The notes under the pieces were generated by a model that saw only the letters and a program-made list of their open reading frames with translations, ran no database searches and had not been told where the DNA came from. DNA of 64,000 nt from Novipirellula herctigrandis (GTDB lineage: Bacteria > Planctomycetota > Planctomycetia > Pirellulales > Pirellulaceae): assembly GCA_007859835.1 (NCBI GenBank), contig SJPJ01000001.1, positions 1,549,095-1,613,094 of the forward strand, in the 5' to 3' direction. Positions within the stretch are counted from its first letter, which is position 1. Every line of letters starts with the position of its first letter. Positions 1 through 9,063 of the stretch are shown here, piece after piece. Both the position numbers and the translations under genes were made by a program.

Positions 1-404
1 AATTGAACGCCGACATCCGGATTGATAAAGAAGCTCGCGGTCAAAGCAACGGCCCCACAGCCGCTCGTGACGCGATCAGCGCGTTAAACGATTTGCTGGA
101 TGCACAAAACTCGCTTCTGGATATCTTCGTCAACTACGAAGTCGTCCGCCGGACACTGGACTTTGACCTCGGCACAATGGAATTGACCCCCGAAGGATTG
201 TGGATCGATCCCGGTAAGATTGATCCCGAATACTTGCTGACCCTTTCGGGCACAAGCGACTCCGGCATGATCGGCGGATGCAACAATTGTTGCTTGCCCC
301 GACGCCGCCAACCTCGCGAACCCTATTTTGGCCTGACCCCCACGGCAACCGTCGATAGCGGAACCCCCGTTGAAGGAATGATCTTCGAAGAGGTGATTCA
401 GTAG
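1..404 (+). CDS. TolC-like outer-membrane efflux protein, C-terminal fragment
   Basis: Only the last 133 or so codons are in the window; the frame is open to the left edge, so the true start lies outside. The stretch ALNDLLDAQNSLLDIFVNYE followed by RRTLDFDLGTMEL is the end of a long helical barrel of the outer-membrane efflux protein family, where the final helix pair carries an NxLLD-type motif. The tail after it is planctomycete-like (WIDPG, then a CNNCC cluster). The likely role is an outer-membrane exit duct for tripartite efflux or type I secretion. It is on the opposite strand from, and about 9 kb away from, the RND/ABC efflux cluster at 9.7-18.5 kb, which has no TolC of its own. The family call is from recollection of similar planctomycete proteins. 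Confidence 0.6.
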   Translation, partial: LNADIRIDKEARGQSNGPTAARDAISALNDLLDAQNSLLDIFVNYEVVRRTLDFDLGTMELTPEGLWIDPGKIDPEYLLTLSGTSDSGMIGGCNNCCLPRRRQPREPYFGLTPTATVDSGTPVEGMIFEEVIQ

Positions 405-417
405 AAGCGGAGAAATG

Positions 418-443
418 ATTGAACACGAGAATTGAACACGAGA
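418..443. repeat. 13-bp tandem duplication
   Basis: ATTGAACACGAGA occurs twice, head to tail, just after the stop codon of the TolC-like gene. It is one of the many short tandem duplications in this window. Confidence 0.85.
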
Positions 444-531
444 AGCGAGTGGTCAAGCGCTGGCAGGCGTATATGATGGTAAAGTGCCCTCTTCCATTTG
501 TTCGCACTTTCTCCGTGGAGCCTCAAATCCG

Positions 532-1467
532 ATGCGTCGCCTTTGTACATCCCTCCTGTTCGCGCTGGTCATTTATCCCCTCGCCGCTTCTCCCCTAGCC
601 ACTGCTCGTCAGTGGTCGAGTCGCGACGGCAACTACAAGCTCGAAGCGGACTTGGTTGCCTTCAATGACACTACGATCGTCTTGAAACGTGAAAATGGGG
701 ACCTTGTTGGGGTCGAACGCAACGAACTGTCCGATGCCGATCAAGCCTTCGTTGGGTCCGACGATACAAGCTCGGCAATCAAAAAATCCGCCGAACAAAT
801 GCAAACCTGGACCTCCGCCGACGGAATGCAGGTTCGGGGGCGAGTGCTTGCATACGGCCGCAGCACGATGAAGGTTAACCGAAAGCTCGGAAAAGTGTAC
901 ATCAATGATGTCGCATTTGATCAGTTCGCTCCGCTGCATCAGCGACTTGTCTTGCGAATTCTCAGCGAACTAGAAAACCAAACGCTCGAAAACCGGAAAC
1001 AGCTTCAGGCGTGGGCAATGGGGCTTGGGGCAAACGTCAAAGAACACCCCCTACAGGGGGTACTGATGGAACTCGAAAGTGGCGACAAACTCGCCCTTCC
1101 GTTTTTCCTGTTCGCCCAAGAGGACCTAAAGGTGCTCAAGCCAGGTTGGGAGTCGTGGCTTGAGAACGAACAAGACTCAGTGGCGAGCCAACGTGAAAGT
1201 TTGTATATGCAAGCCGAAGCCATGCAATACCAACAACAGGAAGAACATCGCGAAGAGCTGCGACGGATCGAAATGTTGAAACTGACGATGATGGCAAACG
1301 CCACCGGCTTGATCAAAATTTGGGAAGTCGGACTCCAACCGATGGGGGGGAACAATTGGCGACGAACCTCCGTGATTATTCCGGCCCAAAATAGTGCCCA
1401 AGCATCACAAATCGCGATGCAGAATTACCCTGGTTTCAAGATCTATGGGATCCGCAAAGTCCGCTAG
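532..1467 (+). CDS. Secreted SHD1-domain protein
   Basis: The ATG at 532 is preferred over an in-frame GTG at 484 because it begins directly with a signal peptide (MRRLCTSLLFALVIY, cleavage near ATA-RQ). Residues of about 27-80 (RQWSSRDGNYKLEADLV, then VERNELSDADQAFV) match the SHD1 fold (Sla1 homology domain 1), which is common in planctomycete secreted proteins. A second, weaker copy follows (QTWTSADGMQVRGRVLAYG). The middle is helical and charged (AMQYQQQEEHREELRRIEML). The C-terminal portion (SQIAMQNYPGFKIYGIRKVR) is of unknown type. It is probably an exported protein with a protein- or peptide-binding role; no enzymatic motif is visible. It stands alone between a TolC-like gene and a convergent gene. 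Confidence 0.7.
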   Translation: MRRLCTSLLFALVIYPLAASPLATARQWSSRDGNYKLEADLVAFNDTTIVLKRENGDLVGVERNELSDADQAFVGSDDTSSAIKKSAEQMQTWTSADGMQVRGRVLAYGRSTMKVNRKLGKVYINDVAFDQFAPLHQRLVLRILSELENQTLENRKQLQAWAMGLGANVKEHPLQGVLMELESGDKLALPFFLFAQEDLKVLKPGWESWLENEQDSVASQRESLYMQAEAMQYQQQEEHREELRRIEMLKLTMMANATGLIKIWEVGLQPMGGNNWRRTSVIIPAQNSAQASQIAMQNYPGFKIYGIRKVR

Positions 1468-1497
1468 CAAACACATCGGCTCTACCCCAGGGTCAGC

Positions 1498-1523
1498 CAC
1501 GTACTTGAGTTCAACGGTACGTG
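1498..1523. other. Inverted repeat after the SHD1 gene
   Basis: CACGTAC and GTACGTG flank a smaller TTGA/TCAA pair, giving a hairpin 30 bases past the stop codon. There is no T run, so it is only a possible processing or weak termination structure between two convergent genes. Confidence 0.35.
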
Positions 1524-1699
1524 TTAGCGGAAACTTGCAGTTCAACCTTTCGGTCGCCAATTAGTTGCACGGGCACGGTCCGCCGCAAGGGAATTGGGAT
1601 CCAAATTCGAGCGACAATCGCCTTGTCGCTCGCTTATGAATCAACGGCTAGCAGTCGTATCATCGCGACCGCCGAAGAACAAACCCGCAAAACGCAATG

Positions 1700-2344
1700 T
1701 TAAGATTGCGACCCTTCGAGGGTGGCCCGTTGCGCGTCTTGAACCTTCTTGCGTGGCCCTTGAGGACCTGGGCGGCGACCTCGCCGACGACCTTGTTGAA
1801 GCGGCACAAACCGGCCCGCAATCGGCTGGATCAACTTGCTGATACAGAGCTTGTTGATGCTCAAATTCATCTCTTCGCTCTCCTTCTTTAGCACATCATG
1901 AAGGCTCATCGGCAAACGAATTGTAATCATTCGCTCAGGCTCTGCGGCGTCCCCCTTGGACGGATCCTGGCCACGCATTGCAGCGACCATTTCTTGCAGC
2001 TCCAAGAACTCCTGACTCGTCTCGAATGCTCGCAAGTCATCGGATTCCGGATAGAGCTTTCGCACCACCCCATCCACTCCCAACATCTCGCGATAGAACA
2101 CGACCCAACTCCCCGTTTTCGCGAATGCCTCTTCCGCCAACCGGAGCACTTCGCGGCCGCGTTGGTCTTTGGGGATTTCGTTCGCGGACGGAGGTGCAAT
2201 ACCCAACCGGGGGGCAATCGCATCGGTTTGTTCCGGCAATGGGTCGCTGGCATAACGAAGGCTGGAGCGAGCTTCCGTCGTCGTTTCGGTAGCCGTGTTT
2301 GCGTGAGTGGATAAGTTGCTAGCAGAATTAGATAGAGGTGTCAT
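1700..2344 (-). CDS. Ribbon-helix-helix protein with basic tail
   Basis: A 214-residue protein starting at ATG 2344. The N-terminal 45 residues are Ser/Thr/Ala-rich and look disordered. The centre (GREVLRLAEEAFAKTG, then LGVDGVVRKLYP) is helical and of unknown family. Residues of about 137-170 (ERMITIRLPMSLHDVLKKES, then EMNLSINKLCISKL) have the pattern of an Arc/MetJ or HicB-type ribbon-helix-helix DNA-binding domain: a short beta strand of alternating residues, helix, turn, helix. The tail is rich in Arg, Gly and Pro (QQGRRRGRRPGPQGPRKK) and may bind nucleic acid. It is probably a DNA-binding protein. No toxin-like partner gene adjoins it, so an antitoxin role is not supported. Confidence 0.6.
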   Translation of the reverse strand: MTPLSNSASNLSTHANTATETTTEARSSLRYASDPLPEQTDAIAPRLGIAPPSANEIPKDQRGREVLRLAEEAFAKTGSWVVFYREMLGVDGVVRKLYPESDDLRAFETSQEFLELQEMVAAMRGQDPSKGDAAEPERMITIRLPMSLHDVLKKESEEMNLSINKLCISKLIQPIAGRFVPLQQGRRRGRRPGPQGPRKKVQDAQRATLEGSQS

Positions 2345-3158
2345 CGTAAAAGAGATTCCTTTTCTCGGAGCGTGTCTCGGACGTTGGCTAGCGATTCACC
2401 GTGCGGAATACAGCGCGGAATACAGTGCAATCGCTCGCAACCAACTTCCAAGACCATGAGTGCGTGGGTTGTTTGGGCCCATACTCACGCACCGTCAAAC
2501 CGATCTACGGAAACTATGCTTTCAAAACAACTTACGTCTATTGCTAGCTGGCTGCCTAAGTTGCAGGCAGCCATGCCGGAGACCAAGGCAAACGAGACTT
2601 GCACAAAAAGAAGGCAGGGCCAGGGTGTGCATTTGCCAAGTGTCCACTAAAAGCAAGCAAAGAAAAGGATCGTATCGGACGTCGCCAAAGCTCGGTATTC
2701 ACGTACTTTTAAGCCGAAAAAGAAAACCAAAGATTTTGAAAGCATTGAAATGCAAGTCAAGGGCTTGGTCCACCCAAGATTTCACCTCGCGGCCGACTGG
2801 ATTCCAGAAAACACCGAAACCCGAAAATCACCACCAGAGGGGCACGCAAGAGCACGGCCTATGCAGTAGCAAGCGGCAACGGAAGTCAAGTGCCAGCTCG
2901 AGACTCACTCATACATAAACATGCGACGACCCTCAACGAAGGGACTCACACGAGAACAAAAGCTGGCCAAACAAAACGACACCTCCACTAGAGGGGATTC
3001 CCGAAATTGCCTTTCGAGCACAGAAGGCACGCTGTCTCTACGGCGAATTCTGTACATTCAGAACAGGACAGCAAGCGGAACAAGACCGCGATCAGGACAT
3101 CACGCAACACTATCCCCCCGACGCACTAAACCCCCTCGCTCCCAATCGCCTATCGCAT
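2345..3158. other. Gene-poor 0.8-kb stretch
   Basis: No convincing gene is visible: the longest open frames here encode Arg/Lys/Ser-rich low-quality peptides. Two small structures stand out. GCGGAATACAG is repeated at about 2402-2424. A perfect 9-bp hairpin lies at 2549-2573 (TGGCTGCCT and its complement around a 7-base loop). The stretch lies upstream of the ribbon-helix-helix gene and beyond the end of the desulfurase-like gene, so it may hold the promoter of the former. Confidence 0.5.
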
Positions 3159-4289
3159 TCAGACCACCGCGTCACAGGCCTCGGCTATCAACCCGACAGC
3201 CCGATCAACCTGATCTCGACTAGTGGTCCACCCGAGCGAAATTCGCAAGGTCCGACGGATTTGAGCCTCGCTTCGCCCGATCGCCTGCAGCGACCTCGTG
3301 ATCTCATCGGCTGGCAACGTCGACTGGGCTGTCGCCATCACCAAATGCCGCGCGGCTTTTTGAATTCGCACCGCCTCACATGGCATCTCGATCGCCAACG
3401 TATTGGCCAACCTCGGAGCGTCTTCGGCCAACAAAATCGGCTCTATACTTAGGGAAGATTGCAATCCATTAAAGAAACGAGCCGCTAACTCCGAAAAGTT
3501 GTCGGAAACCTCACTTGCACAGCGGCTAGCCAGATTCGCCGCGGCACCCAACCCAATACACGCCGGGACGTTTTCGGCACCAGGCCGAAGCCCCATTTCG
3601 CGAGGCTCACCGTAGCCGATCGGAGAAAGATTCAGGCCCCGCCGAACATAGACTGCCCCGCTTCCCTTGGGGCCATAGAACTTGTGCCCACTTAGCGACA
3701 AGGTGTCGACTCGCAGGCGACTCACCTCAACGGGATGCTTCCCGAAAACCTGCGTCGCATCGCAATGAACAGACACCCCTCTGTTGTGGCAAATATCAGC
3801 CACTTCACGGACGGGCTGGAAAGTCCCTAGAACGGGGTTCGCCAATTGCAGACAAACCAACTGCGTGTTGGGACGCAGCAGCCCCGCGATACGGTCTGGA
3901 TCAACCACCCCGTCGACCTCGCACGGAACCATCTCAACCTCGACCCCAGCGGCTTCCATCGAGTGAGCCGCAGCGATGACCGAATCATGCTCAAGCTGAC
4001 TGACTAAGACATGCCCCGCCTTGTCTTGATGGCGTTGCGAGTGAGTCAATTGGCCCAGGATTGCCAAATTATTCGATTCGGTGCCGCCGCCCGTAAAGAC
4101 GATTTCAAACGATTCGCAGCCGACCATACCTGCGACCGATTCGCGTGCCTGTTCGAGCGCCTCGCCGACCGCTTGAGCATGACTGTGCTCTTGCCCAGGC
4201 AACAGGAAATGGGTCATCCAGTACGGCTGCATCGCCTCCAGGACGGACGGGGCCAACGGTGTCGTGCGGTTATAATCGAGGTAGATCAA
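3159..4289 (-). CDS. Cysteine desulfurase-family PLP protein lacking the catalytic Cys
   Basis: A class V aminotransferase-fold protein of the NifS/IscS type. The TTG at 4289 is preferred because LIYLDYNRTTP then matches the usual N-terminus; the frame is open upstream but that stretch is unlike the family. Visible family motifs: FTGGGTESNN (cofactor phosphate loop), HCDATQ, and SGHKFYGPKGSG with the PLP-binding lysine. The C-terminal RISLGWTTSRDQVD matches the family's RFSLGRFTTEEEID. The loop that in IscS/NifS reads SSGSAC and carries the sulfur-accepting cysteine reads VMATAQSTLP here and has no cysteine. Desulfurase chemistry through an enzyme persulfide therefore seems unlikely; another C-S or beta-elimination reaction, or a non-catalytic role, is possible. 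No SufU, IscU or other Fe-S assembly gene is adjacent. Confidence 0.8.
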   Translation of the reverse strand: MIYLDYNRTTPLAPSVLEAMQPYWMTHFLLPGQEHSHAQAVGEALEQARESVAGMVGCESFEIVFTGGGTESNNLAILGQLTHSQRHQDKAGHVLVSQLEHDSVIAAAHSMEAAGVEVEMVPCEVDGVVDPDRIAGLLRPNTQLVCLQLANPVLGTFQPVREVADICHNRGVSVHCDATQVFGKHPVEVSRLRVDTLSLSGHKFYGPKGSGAVYVRRGLNLSPIGYGEPREMGLRPGAENVPACIGLGAAANLASRCASEVSDNFSELAARFFNGLQSSLSIEPILLAEDAPRLANTLAIEMPCEAVRIQKAARHLVMATAQSTLPADEITRSLQAIGRSEAQIRRTLRISLGWTTSRDQVDRAVGLIAEACDAVV

Positions 4290-4689
4290 CGAGGATGAGA
4301 ATGTGCGAGGAAAATAATCGCCCGATTGGCATTGGTCAAAAAAAAATGCGAAAATCGACGCGGTTTCGATGCGGTTTTTCAGCGCGAAAAGCGTTGCAAA
4401 CATTATGCCCCAAGTGACCACGTTAAAGCTTGCAAAAGTACAAGATTAATCGAGACCGCAAGGAAAACCAGCTGCCCAGTGAAAAGGAAGCCGAAATGCC
4501 GCTTGTAACGGCACAAAACGCCCTTTTTCTACCATTCACGCAGTTAACGGGTTTGCACTGCACCGCTAAAGTGGTGATAATCAAGACGTGAAGAACCTTA
4601 ACTCTGCATACGGGCCAAATCGCTAAGAATCATTCGATTTTTCTGGCGGCGCACGTACCTCTCAAACCATCTTATCTTTGGAGCGTGAA
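4290..4689. other. Divergent intergenic region, 0.4 kb
   Basis: The region is AT-rich relative to its neighbours and lies between the divergent desulfurase-like and DUF1559 genes. It holds a promoter-like site (listed separately) and the ribosome-binding site of the DUF1559 gene. No other gene is seen. Confidence 0.5.
4553..4581 (+). promoter_or_regulatory. Sigma70-like promoter upstream of DUF1559 gene
   Basis: TTGCAC (4553-4558), a 17-base spacer, and GATAAT (4576-4581). This predicts a 5' leader of about 100 bases before the ATG at 4690. The match to the consensus is good, but promoter rules in planctomycetes are poorly known. Confidence 0.45.
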
Positions 4690-5901
4690 ATGAAACGTGA
4701 ACGAAATGGATTTACCTTAGTCGAATTGTTGGTGGTGATCACCATCATCGGCATTCTTGTCGGGTTGCTCTTGCCAGCCATCACGGCTGCACGCGAAACC
4801 GCTCGAAAGACCCAATGTGCAAACAATGTCCGAAACATCGCGTTAGCAACGATCCAACATGAAAACAACAAGGGACAGTTGCCAGGTTATGTGCAAAAGT
4901 TCGGTGTCCACTCGAGCGGAATTGACCCTTCAGATCCATCGAACACATCGATCGATCCTCATGTGAAGCTAGGAACTTGGGGCGTTGCATTGTTGTCATG
5001 GCTCGACGCACAACCAACTTACGAGCATTGGACCGAAGACCGCTATCCAATCAAAGCGAGCTCAGGATCGGATCTGGGTGCTACCGATGGCGTTGCAGGT
5101 CTAAACTTCCACACGCTTGCCGCTCCCAACTTGGCGATCTTCCAATGCCCAAGTAATCCAAACACGGACGCCGAAAACGGTAGAAATAGCTATATCGCCA
5201 ACAATGGACTCTGTCACATTGCATTTGATGACAGTGGATCGGCTATTCCTGCGACGGCAATCAACCTTGCGAACTCGCAAGATCGCGCCAATGGTGCATT
5301 CAATTCCAAATACAATGTGACGAGCATTGACGGCAAAGGTAATGGCGTTCATGCATCCGAAGGCCCAAAAGTCCGATTGGATGACTTCAAGGACGGCCAA
5401 GGCAACACAATGCTGTTTTCGGAAAACGTGCAAGCTCTTCCATGGCATCGTGCTGGGTTGATCACTGCAGATAGCTTGGATGTCGCAACTGCGACTGATA
5501 AAGACGTCGTGTATAGCGTTGAAACCGCAAGATACGTTCACGGCATGGTCTGGCACTACGAAGACATTCAATCAGGCGACGCGACAATGGCGTCCTTCTG
5601 GAACGCTTCGGTTGGCGTGGGACCAGCGGCAGTCACTACCTTCCACCGAATCAATGGTGGCGGGTCCACGGTTTCGGATGAGATTTATAATAAGTCGATT
5701 ACGGATGCCCTCACCGGTCGCCAACTTGCTCGCCCATCGTCCGCCCACACCGACGGCGTCAACATTGGTATGGCTGATGGTGCGACCAAGTTTCTTACCG
5801 AATCGGTCGACTACCGAATCTACCAAGCATTGTTGACCCCACGCGGAAAGAGCTCTTTGGTTCCTTGGCCAGAGTACATTTTGGATCCTGAAGCTCTCTA
5901 A
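4690..5901 (+). CDS. DUF1559 (SBP_bac_10) pseudopilin-like protein
   Basis: The ATG at 4690 follows a GGAG ribosome-binding site. The N-terminus (KRERNGFTLVELLVVITIIG) is a textbook prepilin peptidase/methylation site (G-FTLVE) followed by a hydrophobic helix of about 20 residues. It should be cleaved after the Gly and N-methylated like type II secretion or type IV pilus pseudopilins. The body of about 400 residues is the DUF1559 domain. Typical features are TARKTQCANNVRNIALA near residue 40 and the C-terminal SAHTDGVNIGMADGA block, the H/DG motif of this family. Planctomycetes carry these in large numbers per genome, and their exact role is unknown. It is monocistronic with its own terminator. 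Confidence 0.9.
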   Translation: MKRERNGFTLVELLVVITIIGILVGLLLPAITAARETARKTQCANNVRNIALATIQHENNKGQLPGYVQKFGVHSSGIDPSDPSNTSIDPHVKLGTWGVALLSWLDAQPTYEHWTEDRYPIKASSGSDLGATDGVAGLNFHTLAAPNLAIFQCPSNPNTDAENGRNSYIANNGLCHIAFDDSGSAIPATAINLANSQDRANGAFNSKYNVTSIDGKGNGVHASEGPKVRLDDFKDGQGNTMLFSENVQALPWHRAGLITADSLDVATATDKDVVYSVETARYVHGMVWHYEDIQSGDATMASFWNASVGVGPAAVTTFHRINGGGSTVSDEIYNKSITDALTGRQLARPSSAHTDGVNIGMADGATKFLTESVDYRIYQALLTPRGKSSLVPWPEYILDPEAL

Positions 5902-5977
5902 TCGACTTTTGCGGAGCCCTTGTTTGATGGGATTCGCAGCTTAAGGTTTTCACAACGATCAATCGCGTGTCCACACG

Positions 5978-6011
5978 AGGGCGGCCCTGGGTTCCAGAGT
6001 CGCCCTTTTTT
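5978..6011 (+). terminator. Rho-independent terminator after DUF1559 gene
   Basis: The AGGGCG/CGCCCT stem encloses a smaller CTGG/CCAG pair and is followed directly by six T residues. It lies about 75 bases after the stop codon. Confidence 0.75.
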
Positions 6012-6089
6012 CGTGGAGTTCGATGACATTGGCGATGCCAAGTTTGGCCGCCGGCCGATTTACCCGACACTGCTACCCATCACGTCAGC

Positions 6090-6172
6090 GGGTACCGCAA
6101 TCCCTGCGGGTACCGCAATCCCTGCGGGTACCGCAATCCCTGCGGGTACCGCAATCCCTGCGGGTACCGCAA
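6090..6172. repeat. 18-bp tandem repeat, 4.6 copies
   Basis: The unit GGGTACCGCAATCCCTGC is repeated with perfect 18-bp period, and the last copy is partial. It ends 18 bases before the lepA stop codon, in the gap between two convergent genes. It contains KpnI-like palindromes (GGTACC). It is too short and too regular for a CRISPR. Confidence 0.95.
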
Positions 6173-6189
6173 TTGGGGATTACTTCACC

Positions 6190-7986
6190 CTAATCCTTGT
6201 CCGCCTTCAACACCGAAACGAATGCTTTTTGCGGGATATTGACGCTGCCAAATTGCTTCATCTTGGCCTTTCCCTTCTTTTGCTTCTCAAGCAACTTCTT
6301 CTTCCGTGACACGTCACCACCGTACAACTTGGCCGTCACATCTTTTCGGAAAGGCTGGATCGTCGCCCGCGCAATGATCGTCCCACCAATGGCTCCCTGA
6401 ATCGGGATCTTAAATTGGTGACGCGGAATCGCTTCGGCCAGCTGTTCGCAATAATGCAGCGCCCGGGCTCGAGATTTTTCGCGGTGAACCAAATATGCCA
6501 ACGCATCGATCGGTTCTTTATTAACCAAGATATCGACCTTGACCACGTCGGTTTTTCGGTACTCGATCGGCACATAATCAAACGACCCGTAGCCGCGCGT
6601 GATCATCTTTAACTTACCGTAGAAATCGAACAACACTTCGCCTAGCGGCATTTCGCTTGTCACTTCGACGCGGCCAGCGGACAAATAGTTCATGGTCTGG
6701 CTTTCGCTGCGATATTCGCGACACAACTCCATCACCGGCCCGACGTATTCCTCCGGCGTAAGGATCTGTGCCTTGATGTAGGGTTCGCTAATCGAAGCGA
6801 TGTTGGTCGGATCGGGCCAATAACTTGGGTTGTCTACATGGATCGTCGAGCCGTCTTGAAGGTCCAATTTGTATTCAACCGACGGCGCAGAAATGACGAG
6901 CCCCAAATCAAATTCGCGTTGCAGTCGCTCTTGGATCACATCGAGATGCAATAACCCAAGGAAACCGCAACGGAAACCGAAACCGAGTGCTGCGGAGCTA
7001 TCCTTTTCGTACGTTAATGCCGCATCGTTGATCGACAATTTCTCCAGTGCTTTTGTCAAATCTTGGTATTCATCGGTACTCATCGGATAGACCGACGAAA
7101 AAACAACTTGCTTGGCTTTTTGGTAACCGGGGATCGGTTCGGCGGCGGGTCGGTTGAGAAGCGTGATCGTGTCACCGATCTCAATATCTTGAACGCTTTT
7201 CACCCCCGCGACAATGTAACCCACTTCGCCCGCATGCAGCTCTTTTTGCGGGCTCAAGCGGAATTGGTTGTAGCCTAATTCGTCGACGGTAAAGTCGCGG
7301 TCCGCGTGCATGAAATGGATGGTGTCTTTCGGTTTTAGCGTTCCATCCATGACGCGACACTGTAAAATCACACCGCGATATTTGTCAAAAAAGGCGTCAA
7401 AGACAAGCGCTTTGAGCGGTGCGTTTGGGTCGCCCTCAGGCGGAGGCAAATACTGGACAATTCCCTCAAGCACTTGATCGATCCCTTCGCCTGTCTTTGC
7501 GGATACCGGGATCGCAGCGAACGGGTCAAGCCCTAGGTCGGCATCGATTTCCTCGCGAACTCGTTCGACATCGGCCGCCGGCAGATCGATTTTGTTGATC
7601 ACCGGCAAAAGTTCTAGATCATATTCAAGCGCCAAGTAAAGGTTGGCGACCGTTTGGGCCTCCACCCCTTGCGAGGCATCGACGACCATCAACGCTCCTT
7701 CGCAAGCCATCAGCGATCGACGAACTTCGTGGGAAAAGTCGACGTGCCCGGGGGTATCAATCAAGTTCAATTGGTACGTTTCGCCATCCGTAGCGGTATA
7801 GCCAAGCGTGACGGTATTGCTTTTGATCGTGATCCCCCGCTCGCGTTCGATGTCCATCGAATCGAGCATTTGGTCCTGGAACTCACGCTGTGTCACGCCA
7901 CCGCACGCTTGAATCAGTCGATCGGCAAGCGTCGATTTCCCGTGATCAATGTGGGCGATAATGCAAAAGTTCCGAATGCGTTTCAT
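6190..7986 (-). CDS. lepA: Elongation factor 4 (LepA)
   Basis: A translational GTPase that acts on ribosomes. The ATG at 7986 gives 598 residues, the usual LepA length; an in-frame TTG at 8025 would add 13 residues that are not family-like. G motifs are intact: AHIDHGKSTL (G1), RGITIKS (G2), DTPGHVDF (G3), NKIDLP (G4) and the SAK region (G5). The LepA-specific C-terminal domain is present (GDVSRKKKLLEKQKKGKAKM, then FVSVLK). There is no adjoining lepB; the signal peptidase gene that follows lepA in many bacteria is absent here. Confidence 0.97.
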   Translation of the reverse strand: MKRIRNFCIIAHIDHGKSTLADRLIQACGGVTQREFQDQMLDSMDIERERGITIKSNTVTLGYTATDGETYQLNLIDTPGHVDFSHEVRRSLMACEGALMVVDASQGVEAQTVANLYLALEYDLELLPVINKIDLPAADVERVREEIDADLGLDPFAAIPVSAKTGEGIDQVLEGIVQYLPPPEGDPNAPLKALVFDAFFDKYRGVILQCRVMDGTLKPKDTIHFMHADRDFTVDELGYNQFRLSPQKELHAGEVGYIVAGVKSVQDIEIGDTITLLNRPAAEPIPGYQKAKQVVFSSVYPMSTDEYQDLTKALEKLSINDAALTYEKDSSAALGFGFRCGFLGLLHLDVIQERLQREFDLGLVISAPSVEYKLDLQDGSTIHVDNPSYWPDPTNIASISEPYIKAQILTPEEYVGPVMELCREYRSESQTMNYLSAGRVEVTSEMPLGEVLFDFYGKLKMITRGYGSFDYVPIEYRKTDVVKVDILVNKEPIDALAYLVHREKSRARALHYCEQLAEAIPRHQFKIPIQGAIGGTIIARATIQPFRKDVTAKLYGGDVSRKKKLLEKQKKGKAKMKQFGSVNIPQKAFVSVLKADKD

Positions 7987-8071
7987 GCGTAAAGGTCGTT
8001 GTGGATTGGGGAAAACAGGTTTCAACCCGAATTCTAGTGAAAGACGTTCTCGACCAACAGGGTCACCGCTG

Positions 8072-8157
8072 CCCCAACACGGGCCTTTGCCCCAACACGG
8101 GCCTTTGCCCCAACACGGGCCTTTGCCCCAACACGGGCCTTTGCCCCAACACGGGCG
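8072..8157. repeat. 18-bp tandem repeat, 4.7 copies
   Basis: The unit CCCCAACACGGGCCTTTG repeats with period 18. It lies between the divergent lepA and rlmA-like genes, 85 bases upstream of the lepA start and 55 bases upstream of the other start, so it sits inside the shared promoter region. Confidence 0.95.
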
Positions 8158-8211
8158 GGCACGACCGAGCGTACTAGCTCAGTGCGACCCGTCCCCCTTA
8201 CACTAGCCGTC

Positions 8212-9048
8212 ATGTTTGAACTTCGATGCACCGTCCGAAATTGCCACCATCTCCTTGAACACCGTGAAGGAGGACTATTTTGTGCATCAGGCCACCATTT
8301 TGACCGGGCCAAGGAGGGCTATTGGAGCCTGCTGCAGCCACAGGATCGGCGTTCGAAAAATCCTGGTGACACTGACGCCGCCGTCCTGGCCCGACATCGT
8401 TGGCTCGCCCGAGGGCATGCCGCCGGACTCATCGAGGCGATTCGCCCTTGGATCGGAGCGACGGTTTCATCGAAATCGGACCGGGGCGCCCGCACCGTTG
8501 ACCTCGGGTGTGGCGAAGGATCGTTTGGGCCCGCACTTTTCCCAGACCAAGCCGAAGGTTACTGCGGCATCGACCTATCAAAACGGGCGATCAAGTTAGC
8601 CGCCCGCGGGTGGCCCGAAGCGACGTGGGTGCTGGCCAACGCAGACCGTATCTTGCCGGTGGCCGACCGAAGCATCGACAGAGTAGTGTCGCTGTTTGGC
8701 CGTCGGCCGGTGACGGAAATCGATCGAGTGCTAACCCCTAGTGGCATTTGCATTGTGGCTGTGCCCGGCGAAGAGGATTTAATCGAACTGCGGGAACAAG
8801 TTCAGCAAACAGGCCAACGACGGAGCCGATGGGAAATGGTGATCCAAGAAATGGCCGCCGGATCAATGGAGTGTGTCGAACGCAAACATTGGGAACAGCG
8901 TATCGAGCTTCAACCGGACGCGATTGCCGACGCCTTGGCGATGACTTACCGAGCGGTGCGGCATAGCGAACAATCACGACTGGAATCCCTAGACACCATG
9001 ACTGTGACGTTGTCGGCGGACTTGATGCAATTCGTTCATCGCATCTAA
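8212..9048 (+). CDS. rlmA: RlmA-like 23S rRNA (guanine-N1)-methyltransferase
   Basis: The ATG at 8212 gives 278 residues, close to RlmA. The N-terminus has a zinc-ribbon-like set (Cys6, Cys11, Cys24 and His28, in CTVRNC and FCASGHHFD), as in RlmA (RrmA/TlrB). The Rossmann SAM-binding motif is VDLGCGEGSFG at about residue 101, with GYCGIDLSKRAIKLAA following. In characterised relatives the enzyme methylates G745 or G748 of 23S rRNA from the cytoplasm. Which of the two positions is modified here cannot be told from sequence. A more general class I methyltransferase with the same ribbon remains possible. Confidence 0.8.
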   Translation: MFELRCTVRNCHHLLEHREGGLFCASGHHFDRAKEGYWSLLQPQDRRSKNPGDTDAAVLARHRWLARGHAAGLIEAIRPWIGATVSSKSDRGARTVDLGCGEGSFGPALFPDQAEGYCGIDLSKRAIKLAARGWPEATWVLANADRILPVADRSIDRVVSLFGRRPVTEIDRVLTPSGICIVAVPGEEDLIELREQVQQTGQRRSRWEMVIQEMAAGSMECVERKHWEQRIELQPDAIADALAMTYRAVRHSEQSRLESLDTMTVTLSADLMQFVHRI

Positions 9049-9063
9049 TCTGGGAAACCTTTC

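Noticed and set aside
1700-2344. Antitoxin of a toxin-antitoxin pair (HicB-like)
   Set aside because: The ribbon-helix-helix segment is there, but no toxin-size gene with a HicA- or RelE-like pattern adjoins it.
2460-2918. 152-codon frame in the gene-poor stretch
   Set aside because: Arg/Lys/Ser-rich product with no signal, no domain and poor codon pattern; overlapping frames of similar length exist.
4290-4421. Extended N-terminus of the desulfurase-like protein
   Set aside because: The frame is open, but the added residues (Phe-rich, no family match) and the fit of IYLDYN to family N-termini favour the TTG at 4289.
8072-8157. CRISPR-like or origin-like iterons
   Set aside because: 18-bp repeats with no spacers; no DnaA boxes, no dnaA or rep gene near. 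Better seen as local tandem duplication.
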